DNA of 64,000 nucleotides. It comes from Vigna angularis (lineage: Eukaryota > Streptophyta > Magnoliopsida > Fabales > Fabaceae). This document shows positions 1-11,706 of this stretch, one piece after another; the first letter of the stretch is position 1, and every line of letters starts with the position of its first letter. The position numbers were made by a program, and so were the translations under genes. The notes beneath the pieces were generated by a model. The model saw nothing but the letters and a program-made list of their open reading frames with translations. It was not told the origin of the DNA and searched no databases. The stretch is from assembly GCF_016808095.1 (NCBI RefSeq), contig NC_068976.1:9147001-9211000 (forward strand), read 5' to 3'.

Positions 1-804
1 AGAAGGAATAAGGGTAACAGACAGTTATAACAGTATGTGCGGTGAGTTGTTGTAAACAGACTATTATACATAGTCTGTATAAGGGTTGTTTTCAGGAGTT
101 TTTTTGGAGAAAATTGTAAGTGAAAGGAAGGGAGAGACAGGTCCTCTCGATAGAGCCGGGATATGTGTGTGTACCAATCACTATATACAGACCAAACTGT
201 CTGGTTTTCATAGGAAGATCATCCAAGAACCTGTCTTGGCGTTCTTTATTGTGTTAATAAAATATGGGTAGTCATCATTAAGCTTCTCTAAAGTAATTGT
301 GGGTGACCTAGAAAATGAGGGGACAGGTCCACAGATGTCATTGAAGATCAAAAACAAAGAGCACGGAGTATGAAAAGAACTTTCAAGGTGTTCAAATGGG
401 GGCCAAACTCTAATCATGATGAAAGGAGAAAAAGCATATTGGAACAAGGACAAGAGAGTCTGATAAGAGAAATTGAGGCAGCGCATCATTCTAGCATCCA
501 AAAAGCACCCCGTGCACTGCACCCACCTAGGTTGGTTGCTTTAATACCAACCAGAGATAGAAGTATGGATAAAATGCCTAAGAGTGTTATGGTCTCTTTA
601 GCTCATTCAATCATTTATAGAAGTTTCTTACATCAAAGATACAAAAAAGTAATGATTAATCCTACCATATAGATCAGATAGAAAACTATGCATAAGTTAA
701 CCTATTCTAACAAGTTAACCTAATCTAAATAAGTTAGGCTATTTTGATAGAATCAATTTCTAAAACCAGAGGAACAAATATCACTCCAAATTGTTCAAAG
801 ATAC

Positions 805-1390
805 CTCATTCTGCTCAAACCCATCCATTTCGACAAGTAGTTGATGTAATGTCTTCTTAGTGTGGCCCTCCCATTGTTTTCTAGTTGATCCCACAGCATC
901 AATTTCATCGATGAAAATGATACAAGGTGCCTGTAAAATTAAATTTTATATAGTAAAAACACCGGTACCAATCTAGTATAGAGCAAAACCACGATGACAA
1001 ACAGGTTATGGAAACCATTTGCAAATTACAATAGACCTTCTTTTTTGCGGCTTGAAACAAGGATCTTACACGCCTAGCACCAACTCCAACAAACCTGAGA
1101 ATGAAAGAGAAGTTATATAAAAAGAAACATCCCATATAGTATGTTGGTATGAAAGAAAATATTAGGTAGGGAATGAAAACAAGCCAAAACTATTATTTCC
1201 ATTGTTTGGAACACACAAAGAAAAAATTGAAAAAGCATGGACCCACATAAAAGAATTAATCCTGCATGTTAAAAACATATATGTAAATAAAACAAACAGA
1301 AAAAGGGTATATAATATGAGTGGCATCAATATTAATATTTAAATAGTATAACAATATTAGTTTATATTTCAAGCTAACAATAAAACTATA

Positions 1391-1421
<31 letters not shown>

Positions 1422-4400
1422 AAGTGAGAGAGAGAGGGAGAGAGAGAGGGAGGGAGAGAAAGTGAGAGAGAGAGGGAGAGAAAGTGAGAGAGAGAGAGAG
1501 AGAGAGGGAAAGAGACTGAACTGAAAGTATGTGTTTCTTAGACAGACGCTTTATTTACACTTGAGAAAATACAATCAATACATTAATAGAGGAGCCTTGA
1601 TATTCTCTAGTGATAAAGGTGTGATAAGGAAATTGTTGAAAGTCCCACATCGACTAGAGATAAGGCCAATTTATAATATATAAGTGGATGCAAACCTCAC
1701 CTTACAAGCCAGTTTTGTGGGGTTGAGTTAGGCTTAAAGTCCACTTCTTAACATGGTATCAGAGCCAGGTTAGAGCCTATTCTAGCAATATTTATTGTTT
1801 GTTGGGCAAGTTGTTCTCACTCGCTATCGGGCTGTTAACGGACCATCCATTAATGTCTAGTCTTATGCTCGAGATGATGTCTATACCTCGGCGTGAGGGG
1901 GGTGTCAAAAGTCTCACATCGACTAGAGATAAGGCCAATTTATTATATATAAATGGGTGTAAACCTCACCTTACAAGCCGATTTTGTGGGGTTGAGTTAG
2001 GCTTAAAGTCCACTTCTTAACAAAAATAAAAAAAATGTTTCTATAATGCAGATATAATCTAGAAATGTTTTTATAGTAAAAGATTTACTTCTTACGCATA
2101 TAATTATTGAACTCCCTCTCAAGTTGAAGCATACAAGTCTTAAGTGCATAACTTGTTGCAAATATAATTAATCCATGTACACTTTGGTCAGATACAAGTT
2201 TGACACTTGATTTATTGACATGTCTACAAACTTAGCATTTAAAATCCCTGTTTCTTCTAGAATATCCAAAGCCTATTTTTATTTTCTCTAGGATACAACC
2301 AAACTATTTTTGGGCTATGCAACTTATATACCAAGGAAATACCTCAAGTGCCCAAGATTTTTTTTTCATAAACTTTTGAGCAAGATATTGTTTTAGTTGT
2401 ATCTTTATCATTGTTTGTGATAACACCCAAGATAAATAAAAGAGAAATTGTATTTTAGAGGGCTCGAATACACCTCTCTTATGGTATCATATTTGTAATG
2501 ATATAATTTTGGTACAATGAGAAAAGGAAAGATCAATCGTCTGAACTAGAAACCCAAGTACAAAACTAGGTACAACTCAGGTATAGCAATAGTAATACAA
2601 CTACTTTCTACCCAGATTTAATACTTATTCTAGCTATAACAATACCTCACACATATGCAATTAGATAGATTCATCCTAGGGGGAAATGACAATAAAATAG
2701 AGAATGATCAAACTCACTTTGTAATAGTCCAAAATGTTACATGGCAGTACAAAAACACTCAAACCATGAAAGTGGTGATTGCTTGAGGCCATATAGGGAC
2801 CTGCATTGATGCATACCATATAAATCAACTCCCACTAAGCAACAAATCTAAGAAGTTGCTCCATGTAGGCTTCCTTATCAAGATCACCATATAGAAATGC
2901 ATTCTCCATGTCAAACTGAAACAGTCCAACAATGAATAGTTGCAATAGAAAAGAGAAGTTGAATAGGTGTCATTTGGGCAATAGGAGAGGAAGTGTCAAT
3001 ATAATCTTGGCCATAAATTTGTGTGTATCCTTTTGCCAACTAGGCGATCACAGTTTGCAAGCTGAGAAAAGTATTATTCAGGTTGAAATAGTCACCTAGA
3101 GCATGGTTTGGAAGATTCACCAAAGTCATGCTGAGTCTTAAATACAAACAAAGCTAAGGGGACCACACTTTATTTATCAAGCATTCGAATTCTGGGATAG
3201 AAACATGTGGATAAGATCATTGCTATTAGAAATTGTGAAAAGGGGCAACAAAGGTTGTGATTTTGTTATGGATAAAAAATGTACTAGATACTTGTGGGGA
3301 GACTTATTTATCTATCTCACACTAGACCAAATATTGCTTTTGTTTTGAGTCTAGTTAGTCAATTTATACATCAACCAAAAGAAACACATTTACAAATTAC
3401 TCTTAGAATTGTCCAATATTTAAAAGGGACACCAAGAAAGGATTTTGTTCAAAAGAAACAAGGATGTCAATCTTGTGGCATATACTAGTGTTGATTATGC
3501 AGGTTTAGTTATGGACAAAAGGTCAACTACTGGATATTGCACCTTCCTTGGTGGAAACCTAGAAAGTTGGAAGAGCAAAAAACAAAGTGTCATAGCTAGA
3601 TCTAGTGCCTAAGCAAAATTTCGAGCAATGACTCAAGGAATATGAGTATCGCTATGGCTAAACGGGAAGACTTAAAGATAAAGTGGGATGAAACTAAATA
3701 CATTAAAGTGGACAGACATTTTATCAAAGAAAAGTTTGCAGTGGCTTGATTTTCACCCCATATGTGTCCACTCAAGGACAGCTTGCAAACATACTCACCA
3801 AAGGGTTGAACAACAGTAACTTTGACATAATTAATCCAAGATGGGAATAGATAACACTTATTCACCAACTTGAGGAAGAGTGTTGAGATATTTTAGGAAG
3901 TTTTAGATTTTATTCTTTCAAGATATTCTAGGAAGTTTCAGATTTTATTCTTATTGATTTTAATTTTGTACTGTATCTTGGTTTTGTTACTAGTGTATCA
4001 ATCCCACAATCTAAGGGATTTGTTTCCTAGAATAGGTTATGCCTGTTTCCTAAATTATCCAATCAATGTATGTAATGAGACTGAGTAGAGAGAAATTATT
4101 TTCTTATATTTTTGAGATCACTAGGGTATCACGCTTAGGGTCAAGTTTCTTCTAATTTCCTTTACTTGATTTTAAAGACAATCCTAGGTCTAGTGATATA
4201 AAAAAGACAACAGGACAACTTCTCATTAGCGAAAGGTTGATACTGATTGAGCCATATATGACAAGAGTATGCACACATTAGAATAACAACATAAAATAAA
4301 ATACATTTCATAATCAAAAACAGAAACATAAACCTATTTTGCATTACAATTGACAATTGTATTCTCATTATCAAGGTTGCAATGCAAAAGCATTTTTGTG

Positions 4401-7400
4401 TTTGTGATAGAGTCCTAAGGGTCCATGTTTGGAAAAAAGGGACAAAAAACAGGACATAAACGGTTAGAGGGTAGAGAAAAGTTGTTGGTCAGGTGAGAGG
4501 GTGTTAGTTTGTTTGGTTTGCTGTTAGTTGTTTTTGTACCTAGTATATAAGGGTAAATAAGTGTCTTTGGGGGACATGTTTTGTCTGTGATAAGAGTAGA
4601 CAGGATCATTGCATCCTGGGAGGAAGGATTGCTTCCTTGGTTGTTCTTGTGTTGAGTGTTTTCCAGCAATAAAGAATCATTTGCAGTTGATGTGTGTTGT
4701 GTGTGTGATTTTGCTGTGTGGTTCAAACCAGTGGGTTTCTTGTCACCAAGAACCCTATCAGTTTGGTAACTATTTTTAAAATAACTTGTAATGCACCCAC
4801 ATTACTTTGCAGAATAACAGAGTAAAATATCTTGTTTCTGAACTCATCACTTGTCTTCATGATCAAAATTGACATGTTGAAAATATAGAAAGCATGAGAG
4901 ACTTACATCTCCTCAAATTCAGAGCCTGCCCGATAGAAAAATGGAACACCAGCTTCTCCAGCAATAGCCTTCAAGGTCCCAGATAAAGCAAACACTATTA
5001 GATCATAACAATGATAAATTTCAATAGATTAACTAAGAAGATTGGTTTCAATAAAGCAGAATTTTAGTAACAGTAACAGATCAGAAGAATTATGTGAAGT
5101 GTAAGAAAAGATCAATGAGAGCGACAAGATCCAAAGTGCACCACTGAACTTCCTAATAGAAAACTTATAGTGCAGTGTGCCATATTGAAAATGACAATTA
5201 TCCCAAAAGAATATAGGGTAGACCAACCAACAGATTCTAATTGTACAACACAATAACTTCATAAAAACTGTAAAAGACATAACTGAAATTAACTGACCTT
5301 CGCTAGAAGAGTTTTTCCAGTTCCAGGTGCTCCTGTCAAAAGAATCCCCTGAAAAGTGGAATACTTAAGCCACACTTGACAATAACAATATAACCAATAG
5401 ACACCAAAAGATTACGATATATTACTATGACCAAACATAACATCTTTACATACAGAGAAGGATTAGAGAGAATCAGCTCATCACAGCAATGAACAATTAA
5501 TTCTTCCCACTAAGAAACAAGAAGTCTATGTATGAAAAAATAGAATATGAACAAAAGCTAGCATGAAAAAGAAAAGGACAAAAAATGATAAATTAACATC
5601 TTCAGACCTTTGGCAACTTTCCTCCAAGGCGTGTAAACTTGGATGGATTTTTTAGGTACTCCACAACTTCCTCAAGTTCTTGTTTTGCATCATCACAACC
5701 TTTCACATCCTTAAAGGTTTTTACATTCTGCAAGGACAGAGAAGGCAAGATCGAGGAAGATTAATAGATGAGAATTTGTATGGTGCAAAAAACTTTCGGG
5801 TTTTGTGTATATTCTACACAGCAGGCTAACAGAACAATCAGATATCATTCAGAAATTAAAGGGGTGGCAAAAATTCTCCATTAAGTTGTTGAACGGTCCA
5901 CAAAATAGCAAGTAAAGACATAATTAGGTAGATAAAGAGTTATGGAGGTATAACATATATCATGTTGTTCACTATTTTCTTTTGATAAGCAAAAATTAAT
6001 TTCATGAAGGGAATAAATCAATGATCACAAGATATGCCTACTCATAGCTTATTCAGAATAGTAATGCTCAACTCAAAATCTTATCAGTGTTAATTAACCT
6101 ATTGCAACTGGAATCTTCTCATCCAAATACTCATTAGCAGCTCTAACTTATTCAAGAGTAAGCTATAGAATCATATAACACTCAAGAAATACAGAATAAT
6201 CTATTTTCCAGACTGTTCTAGAAATCTGAGTACAGAAGTAAGAACATATTAATAAGTATACCTTTTCAGGCATCACTTCCTTATTTAGCTCCTTTGGGGC
6301 ATAGGAAGAACCTGATCCAACTCCTGAAGGTCCAATCCCCCCCAAGCTTCCTATGTATTTTTGAAGTGCAGCAGCACCCATAAACCTGAAAAGATGTGAG
6401 CAATACAAGTATATAAAATCAAATAGTGGATTATATATGAGAAAAGGGTGAAGAAAGGAAAACTGAAGCCTCCTACCAGACCAAACCCACAGCTATGGTA
6501 AACAAAATAGTCGAGATAAGCTCTTGTGCAAAACGTGATTTATTTGATACTTTTGGATCAACCTAAACAAGGAAACAACTTCATGAGATTCAAAGAATAA
6601 ACAAACGAAAAAGAATCTGGGTTACAACAGAAAAGTTAAATAATACGGTCCCACAAGATTTAAAATGATAACCACTAAAAGCACAGAGAAAGCCTTTTGC
6701 AATAATTTTTACCATAACCACATGTAATGGCTGCTTCTCAGATATTCCAGGATTCAGAAAAGTTTCATCTGAGTTACCCAATGCACGCTGCTTCAACTCT
6801 TGCAACTGAAAAATACGTTCACTGTCAGTTTTCCATTAGAACACAAGTACATCATGACCTAAAAAAGTCTAAAAGCTGTTATTATGATCAAAAGAAAGTA
6901 TCCATTACAAATCATCTCTTATTATGCAGTCGTAGGAGGACTAGAATCACCTATTACGGTTCAGTATAAATTTATCATGGGTTTAAAGGCAAAAACGGAG
7001 TGCAAAATAACTCATCCAGAGATGTATGTTAGAGAAATACTGCCAAAAACTGTGTATAAGTACTTCAAAAGTATCAAATCTATTGTGTAAAACAAAAACA
7101 CAAACACCACCAAAGAGTCTTCCCTACCAGATTGGTCCATTATATGTACTAAACAAAGCCATTGTTTTATGTCATAAACTAAATTCTCAAAAAGGTCTAT
7201 TTGGATATGATATAACTCTGATTCAAAGGGTTCATCTAGAATATTTATTGGCTTCCCCTTATCCTCAAGTATACTATCCTGCACTGCCTTTAGTCCATTC
7301 TCCTTACTGAGGCTCCTATCTATTTGTCTTCTTTTCAAATGTCCAAATAATCTTCAATTCCAATGAGAATCTATGACTTATCCTAGATGGACACTACCAC

Positions 7401-9260
7401 TACTTTCTCTTAATTGCATTCATTGCTTAACCTATCATGTCTCTTGTGTGTCAACAAATCACAAATAACAGTTGACGCATTTCTACAATTCATCCACTCT
7501 ATTTGATTACTAAAGTTTACATCTGTCATTTGTTTCATCTTCTTAATTGATAGAGTTAGGAACCAACTATGCCAAAAGCTTAATACCCCCGCCCCCTCCC
7601 TCTCAATAAATACCTCACTGGGAACACATCATCCTCCAAAAGTTGGCATAATTATGGTACTACCTCTTGGATATGCTCCATGACCACATCCAAAAACTAA
7701 AGTTTAAAAAAAAGATTACACATAATTGACAATAAATCAGGAAAATACAATGAAACTAATTTGTTAACAAAGGAATTGATGCAAATGTCAATCTGATGAA
7801 GAACTGCATGAAACTAACAATTTTGGTAGAAAAACATACTTTCAAAAAAAAATGTACTTCATTAGTAAAACAAACATCAGTAAAGCATTTTGATCAAAAC
7901 AGTTACAGATTAAACTACCAACTACTACACAAATCCAAATATCATACACGATGCTGATGGAAATCAAGCAGAAACAAATAGATGCCAATCAAGATGTACA
8001 GAAAACCCCTCTACCCTTACCAATGAATATGAAGCACTAAGAATTTGGTTACACATAATAAAAATTGAAAAGCAGAGTACCAAAAACATGATGCCACAAA
8101 ACGATTACCAGTATAGGAAGGCTAGAAGTTTTTCCAGAATCCTCATCTGGAAGATATTCACTAATAGCATTAGTAATCACAAGAGCTCGAAGGTATTCCG
8201 CAACCCCTCTACTGTCCACAGCTCGATCCCTTTGTTCAAACCGCTTGATGACAGATTCAGGACTAGAAAAATACACATAATCAAACAAATTAACACATAT
8301 TCTAAAAAACTGACACAAAAAGTCTCCAGGTCAGAAACCTCTGTAGTGTAATTGTCTACCTAGCCAAAGTTTCTCTAATGTCACATTTTCTTCTATTTCT
8401 GTAAGCATTAGAGGAGCTACATTCTCCAATAACTCTCAAATTCATGTATCTAAGTACAATTCACAATTTTTCATCTGTCCTACATCATTAAACATTTGAA
8501 ACCCGAACAATTCTTGCAAGAGCACATGCATCAGCAATCAAAGTCCAAAACTTCCTCACCACTTCAATGCATATTGAATTGTATTAGTTTTACTTTCACG
8601 CGAAGCCACCGTACACATGCAAGAATTGCTCCAAGAACTTCTATTCTTGAGCAGTCATCAAACAACAACATTTCCAATTTCAAAAACAGACCTGTGTTTA
8701 TTGAGTTCAACAAACAGAGCACTCTGTTTAGCAGCATCTTGAGGATTCGCGTCAGCTTCCGCGATCAACCGCTCGACACGCTTCTCCTGGCGCCAAAATG
8801 GCCACCAATCGAGAAACTCCGCGAAAGCCTTCTTCACACGCTCCCTCGCCTTCACCCACAGTCCCACAAATAACACCACTATCGAAAACCTTCCATTGGC
8901 AATATTTCCTTCGCTCTCCAAACCCACGCCACTCCGCAGCACAGTCTCCCCACCCTCCAAACTCACCTCGCCCGAATCAGAAACCTGAACTGCATCTTCT
9001 TCCGTCGAATAAATTATACCCGCGCTGGGGTCCGGTTCCGCGTTGCCCGAGCCGGTTTCGGAGGGGTTGTGATTGGGTTCGGACCGGGAACCGACGCTGT
9101 CTGAGCGAAAGGTGCAGCAGAGGAGCGTGGAGGAGAGGCGGCGCGTGGAGTGGAAGGAGAGGGAGAATGGAGAGTGGCTCAGAGAGAGGCAGGAGAATGG
9201 GAATGGAAATGGAAAGGGAAGGGAAGGTTTGGAGAGAAGGGAAGCTTGAAGTGTGGCCAT
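805..9260 (-). CDS. FTSH9: FtsH-like ATP-dependent zinc metalloprotease, chloroplastic (FTSH7/FTSH9 type), 5' ten exons, partial
   Basis: Membrane-anchored AAA+ protease of chloroplast membranes that unfolds and degrades membrane proteins. Coding exons, in order: 9260-8692, 8262-8109, 6805-6713, 6562-6477, 6385-6262, 5727-5608, 5348-5298, 4968-4907, 1094-1037, 930-805. All junctions are GT-AG and phases agree, giving 481 codons. The Met at 9260 is followed by a Ser/Pro/Phe-rich stretch typical of a plastid transit peptide. Hydrophobic segments lie near residues 125-136 and 287-303. Walker A GAPGTGKT is at 388-395 and Walker B IIFIDEID at 443-450. FTSH7/9 proteins are about 800 aa; the second region of homology, the HEXGH peptidase domain and the C-terminus are missing because the last donor (804) leads to exons left of the window, so this is not a truncated gene. 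Intron 8 (1095-4906) is expanded by transposons. FTSH7 versus FTSH9 cannot be decided; the symbol is a best guess. Confidence 0.93.
1391..1515. repeat. (GA)n microsatellite in FtsH intron 8
   Basis: Nearly uninterrupted GA repeat with a few GTGAGA and GGGAGA interruptions, about 125 bp, located inside intron 8 of the FtsH gene on the strand opposite to transcription (so the transcript carries CU repeats). Confidence 0.95.
1634..2022 (+). mobile_element. Complete TRIM (terminal-repeat retrotransposon in miniature)
   Basis: Two 120-bp direct LTRs (1634-1753 and 1903-2022) start with TGT and end with CTTCTTAACA. The first is followed directly by TGGTATCAGAGCC (1754-1766), the usual primer-binding site matching the 3' end of initiator Met-tRNA. 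A purine run (GAGGGGGG, 1895-1902) precedes the second LTR as a polypurine tract. Only about 149 bp lie between the LTRs and they encode nothing. Flanks GAAAT (1629-1633) and AAAAT (2023-2027) look like a 5-bp TSD with one mismatch. The element sits in FtsH intron 8, in antisense orientation. Further members of the family lie at 40.1-40.5 and 49.9-50.5 kb. Confidence 0.92.
2770..3090 (-). pseudogene. Ty1/copia reverse transcriptase remnant
   Basis: Read on the minus strand with frame changes this gives [13 protein letters not shown], then [12 protein letters not shown] and KEAYMEQ, the conserved central part of copia reverse transcriptase (usual forms VAKGYTQ..GVDY and LDVKNAFLHGDL). Stops and frameshifts show it is dead. 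It lies in FtsH intron 8. The neighbouring 2090-2770 is probably part of the same decayed element but I see no diagnostic motif there. Confidence 0.8.
3265..3880 (+). pseudogene. Ty1/copia RT C-terminus / RNase H remnant
   Basis: On the plus strand [24 protein letters not shown] and IVQYLKGTP match the end of copia RT, followed after a frameshift by [21 protein letters not shown] and the SSA-E region of copia RNase H, here broken by stops. Orientation is opposite to the remnant at 2770-3090, so these are two different insertions. The polypurine tract TGAGGAAGAG (3871-3880) closes the internal region. Confidence 0.85.
3881..4115 (+). repeat. 3' LTR (start) of the copia remnant at 3265-3880
   Basis: Begins TGTTGAGATATTTTAGG immediately after the polypurine tract, the usual copia layout (GAGGGGGAGTGTTGAGATA). 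It contains two near-identical copies of a GATATT(T)TAGGAAGTTT motif. The right end is uncertain; I could not find the matching 5' LTR or a TSD. Confidence 0.6.
4405..4760 (+). mobile_element. Solo LTR with perfect 5-bp TSD, in FtsH intron 8
   Basis: A 356-bp unit runs from TGATAGAGTC to AACCCTATCA, i.e. TG...CA ends with the short inverted repeat TGATAG/CTATCA, flanked by GTTTG on both sides (4400-4404 and 4761-4765). It contains TATATAAGGG (about 4545) and an AATAAA signal (about 4668) in the right order for a U3-R-U5 LTR on the plus strand. No internal region or second LTR is present, so it is the product of LTR-LTR recombination. The superfamily is not determined. Confidence 0.9.
6806..8108. 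other. FtsH intron 2, no further feature seen
   Basis: 1.3-kb intron between coding exons 2 and 3. AT-rich, with short ORFs on both strands that have no recognisable domain. No LTR ends, TIRs or microsatellite were found. Confidence 0.7.
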
Positions 9261-9784
9261 TATTAGGGTTTTATTTCAGAGTCTCTCTTGTTTCTCGGTG
9301 TTAATTCTTGAAGAACAGAGGATAGAGTGTGGTGTGGTCTTGAGGAAGAAACCTAGAATAGGAGGATTTCGGGAAGAAGGAAGGTGTAAGAAATGTAACC
9401 TTATCCAGCCACGGATTCAAATTGGAGCCGGCTTTGAAGATTTTCTGTCTAAGGATTTAATTGTTGGGTCGTAATTAAGCTTGGATTGAATGAAAATGTT
9501 CGTTTCTTGCCTCTGCATATCGTGGACATTTCGTAGTCACACTGACGAAGCCACCATGGATTCTTTGTTTGTGAGATTTTTATCTAATATTTTGATTTAC
9601 AAACTAATTTATTATTATCATTATTTTAATTTATAAAATATTTTTTAATGATTTAAACATTCAACTTAATCGTCACATAAATACTTTTATTCAATTTTAC
9701 TAATTAGTAATACTAATATATATTCTTGCAAAAACTATATTGATTTAATAATGTAAATGTATAATTGATAACTTAAATAAATAA

Positions 9785-9833
<49 letters not shown>

Positions 9834-10251
9834 AAGGATTAAAATCTCAAAATTTATAATTGATTATTAAATATATAGAAATCAAATTTAAAATACAAAT
9901 TAAAGTTATTCTTTCTATTATGGAGTGGAAAGTCAATCGTATTACAAATGTACTAAAAGTATGAAAGTTTGTTATCACTTTGTCGTTTGTCCTATCTATT
10001 TGTTCGGTCAAACTTGGAGATTATCAGTAGAAGGAACTTTGATACCAAAGTCAATAAAAGTTCAACACTTCTAGCAATTACTGTGTATTAGATGTCACAA
10101 CCTACCTCTTTATCACAAACGTGTATTTGTAGATTTGGAATGGACTTTGAATAACAATAGCCTAATTACGATCCATTTATTTATAATCGTGCTTTGTCTT
10201 AAAATGATTTGTGTTGGGCCTAATTCCTTTGTAAGCTAATCATTCGGCCTT
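9261..10251. other. 5' flank of FtsH; AT-rich spacer
   Basis: Expected to contain the 5' UTR and promoter of the minus-strand FtsH gene. I see no convincing TATA box close to the start codon. An (AT)n microsatellite occupies about 9785-9834. Beyond it the sequence is AT-rich with no gene. Confidence 0.6.
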
Positions 10252-10260
10252 TCTCCTTAG

Positions 10261-11133
10261 GGGTGTTGCTCCCTCCACCACCACACATTTCTCTCTCCAC
10301 CTCCCCTTTACTATTTTGTCCCTCCGTAAAATTTTATTTTTAGGGTTATTATTTTTTAATTTTACCCATTCACAACATATTTCATTAATAACCTATTCTA
10401 GTTTCGTACATGAGTAAAATACTTTTCTTTCATTTTAACATTATATTTCTTCTTCTCTTTCTTTCGTCGTTGTGAGATACTACAAGTTGCAAAGGTTGGT
10501 GGTGGTGGAAAGAATTATCAAGCAGTCTCCCTCTCGTGGTGCAGTACGTGGAGTGGTGCAGTGCGTGGAGTGCTTCCTCGTATTCGAATAAACCTTGAAA
10601 TAAAACCCTAAAATAAAAAACGTAACCTTTAAACGAAGGTGACATCCTTCAACTGATGTCAACATCCGTTTAAGGAAAAACGAATGTCGACATCCGTTTT
10701 ACCTTAAACGGATGTTGACATCCGTTGAAGATGTCACCTCCCGTTTAAAGGTTACATTTTTTGTTTTAGAGTTTGTTTTATTAGGTGACATCTCCGTTGA
10801 TGTATACTTCCTCATGCGGGTTGATGCTCTGGACGTTCCTCGATGTTCCTCCACACCACGGCGACGACACTCCTTCACACCACGGCGGCAATAGAAGCTT
10901 TCAAACCAAAAAAAAACTGGAAAGAAAAAGGAATGAAAGTGCGGGAGGTGAAACGAAAATGAGGAAAGGGGAAGAGAGTTCCGTGGGTGGGTGCTGGGAA
11001 AGTAAAATTAGGGTTTCAAATTATTTAAAATAGGGTAAAAGTAAAAATCTTTTTAACTTAAGGATATAATTGTATTTAAAATAATGTGGGGAGGTGGAGC
11101 AAGTATAAGGTGGTGGTGGAGGGAGTAACACCC
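10261..11133. mobile_element. Non-autonomous MULE-type foldback element with 9-bp TSD
   Basis: Ends are inverted: GGGTGTTGCTCCCTCCACCA at the left and the reverse complement of GGGTGTTACTCCCTCCACCA at the right, with similarity extending through CCACCTCCCC. The 9-bp sequence TCTCCTTAG flanks both sides exactly (10252-10260 and 11134-11142), the TSD length typical of Mutator-like elements. There is no transposase. The middle contains a long hairpin (10608-10675 pairing with 10702-10769) built around a palindrome of AACGGATGT and ACATCCGTT. Confidence 0.88.
10608..10769. repeat. Long internal hairpin of the MULE-type element
   Basis: Left arm 10608-10675 (begins CTAAAATAAAAAACG, ends GTTTAAGG) is nearly the reverse complement of 10702-10769 (begins CCTTAAACGGATG, ends TTTGTTTTAG). 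The 26-bp loop is itself partly palindromic (ATGTCGACAT). A transcript through it would form a stem of roughly 65 bp, a plausible small-RNA source. Confidence 0.85.
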
Positions 11134-11142
11134 TCTCCTTAG

Positions 11143-11400
11143 TTGCTTGGTCCATGTATGACCATGCAATCATATGGTACACAGGTCCCCCAAGCCCGAG
11201 TCTATCATGACAAGTGAAGGGGTTTGTGGTGTAGGTTGTCTCAGCCATTATTGGGGTGCCTTAGTATATTTACCTGCTCTGCTGCTTGGTTAGAGGTGTT
11301 CATTGCGTTTCATAAGGGATATGATAGTTGGAGAGAAGTTATAACCATTTAGATAAATGCATGAGGCGTTTCGATATTCGTGCACTCTAGGAAATGAAGT
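11143..11400. other. Spacer, nothing recognised
   Basis: No ORF with a recognisable domain, LTR end or TIR seen. Confidence 0.5.
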
Positions 11401-11409
11401 GTCACGTGA

Positions 11410-11572
11410 CGTGGTTCATTAAATCCAACTTCATCCAATGGTTTTTAACTGTCCACTTAAGGGCCCCCTCCTTGCTATAAATAGTGGTGAGCCTCAACGT
11501 CATTTTCACCATTTCCTTCTTCTATCCTTTGCATATCGAGTGTTGTCCCGTCTTCTTTCAATTTACAGATAA
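11410..11572 (+). promoter_or_regulatory. Promoter-like stretch: ABRE/G-box, CCAAT and TATA
   Basis: GTCACGTGACGTGG (11401-11416 region) combines a G-box CACGTG with an ABRE-like ACGTGG. ATCCAATGG follows at about 11434, then the TATA box CTATAAATAG near 11476, then a C/T-rich leader up to an ATG at 11575. Order and spacing fit a plant pol II promoter. Whether it belongs to a gene remnant or a retroelement LTR is open. Confidence 0.4.
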
Positions 11573-11574
11573 TA

Positions 11575-11706
11575 ATGTTGATCGTTAACTTGTCATCATT
11601 TGAGGAGTCTGTGGGGCAAAATAGTCGGGGGTATGTTGATGATGGGCCATCATCATCATCATCCGTTTCATCTTCGATTTTGGGATCAACCAAGCGAAAA
11701 AATTGA
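11575..11706 (+). pseudogene. Interrupted 5' coding start downstream of the promoter-like stretch
   Basis: ATG at 11575 opens a 43-codon frame (starts MLIVNLSSFEESVG, then a DDGPSSSSS run) that stops just where sequence of the minus-strand copia remnant begins. I do not recognise the protein. The Glu/Ser-rich start is reminiscent of the first residues of plant transposon-encoded proteins, but that is only an impression. It is probably a gene or element cut off by the copia insertion. Confidence 0.3.

Noticed and set aside
208..522. Minus-strand frame with DICGPVPSFSR and a possible copia integrase flavour
   Set aside because: Only a few residues resemble integrase (D-WGP), with no zinc-finger or DDE context that I could confirm. 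It lies in the last visible FtsH intron; left unannotated.
4415..4726. 103-codon minus-strand frame
   Set aside because: Lies entirely within the solo LTR 4405-4760, with no known domain.
8798..9304. 168-codon plus-strand frame opposite FtsH exon 1
   Set aside because: Antisense shadow of the exon encoding the transit peptide.
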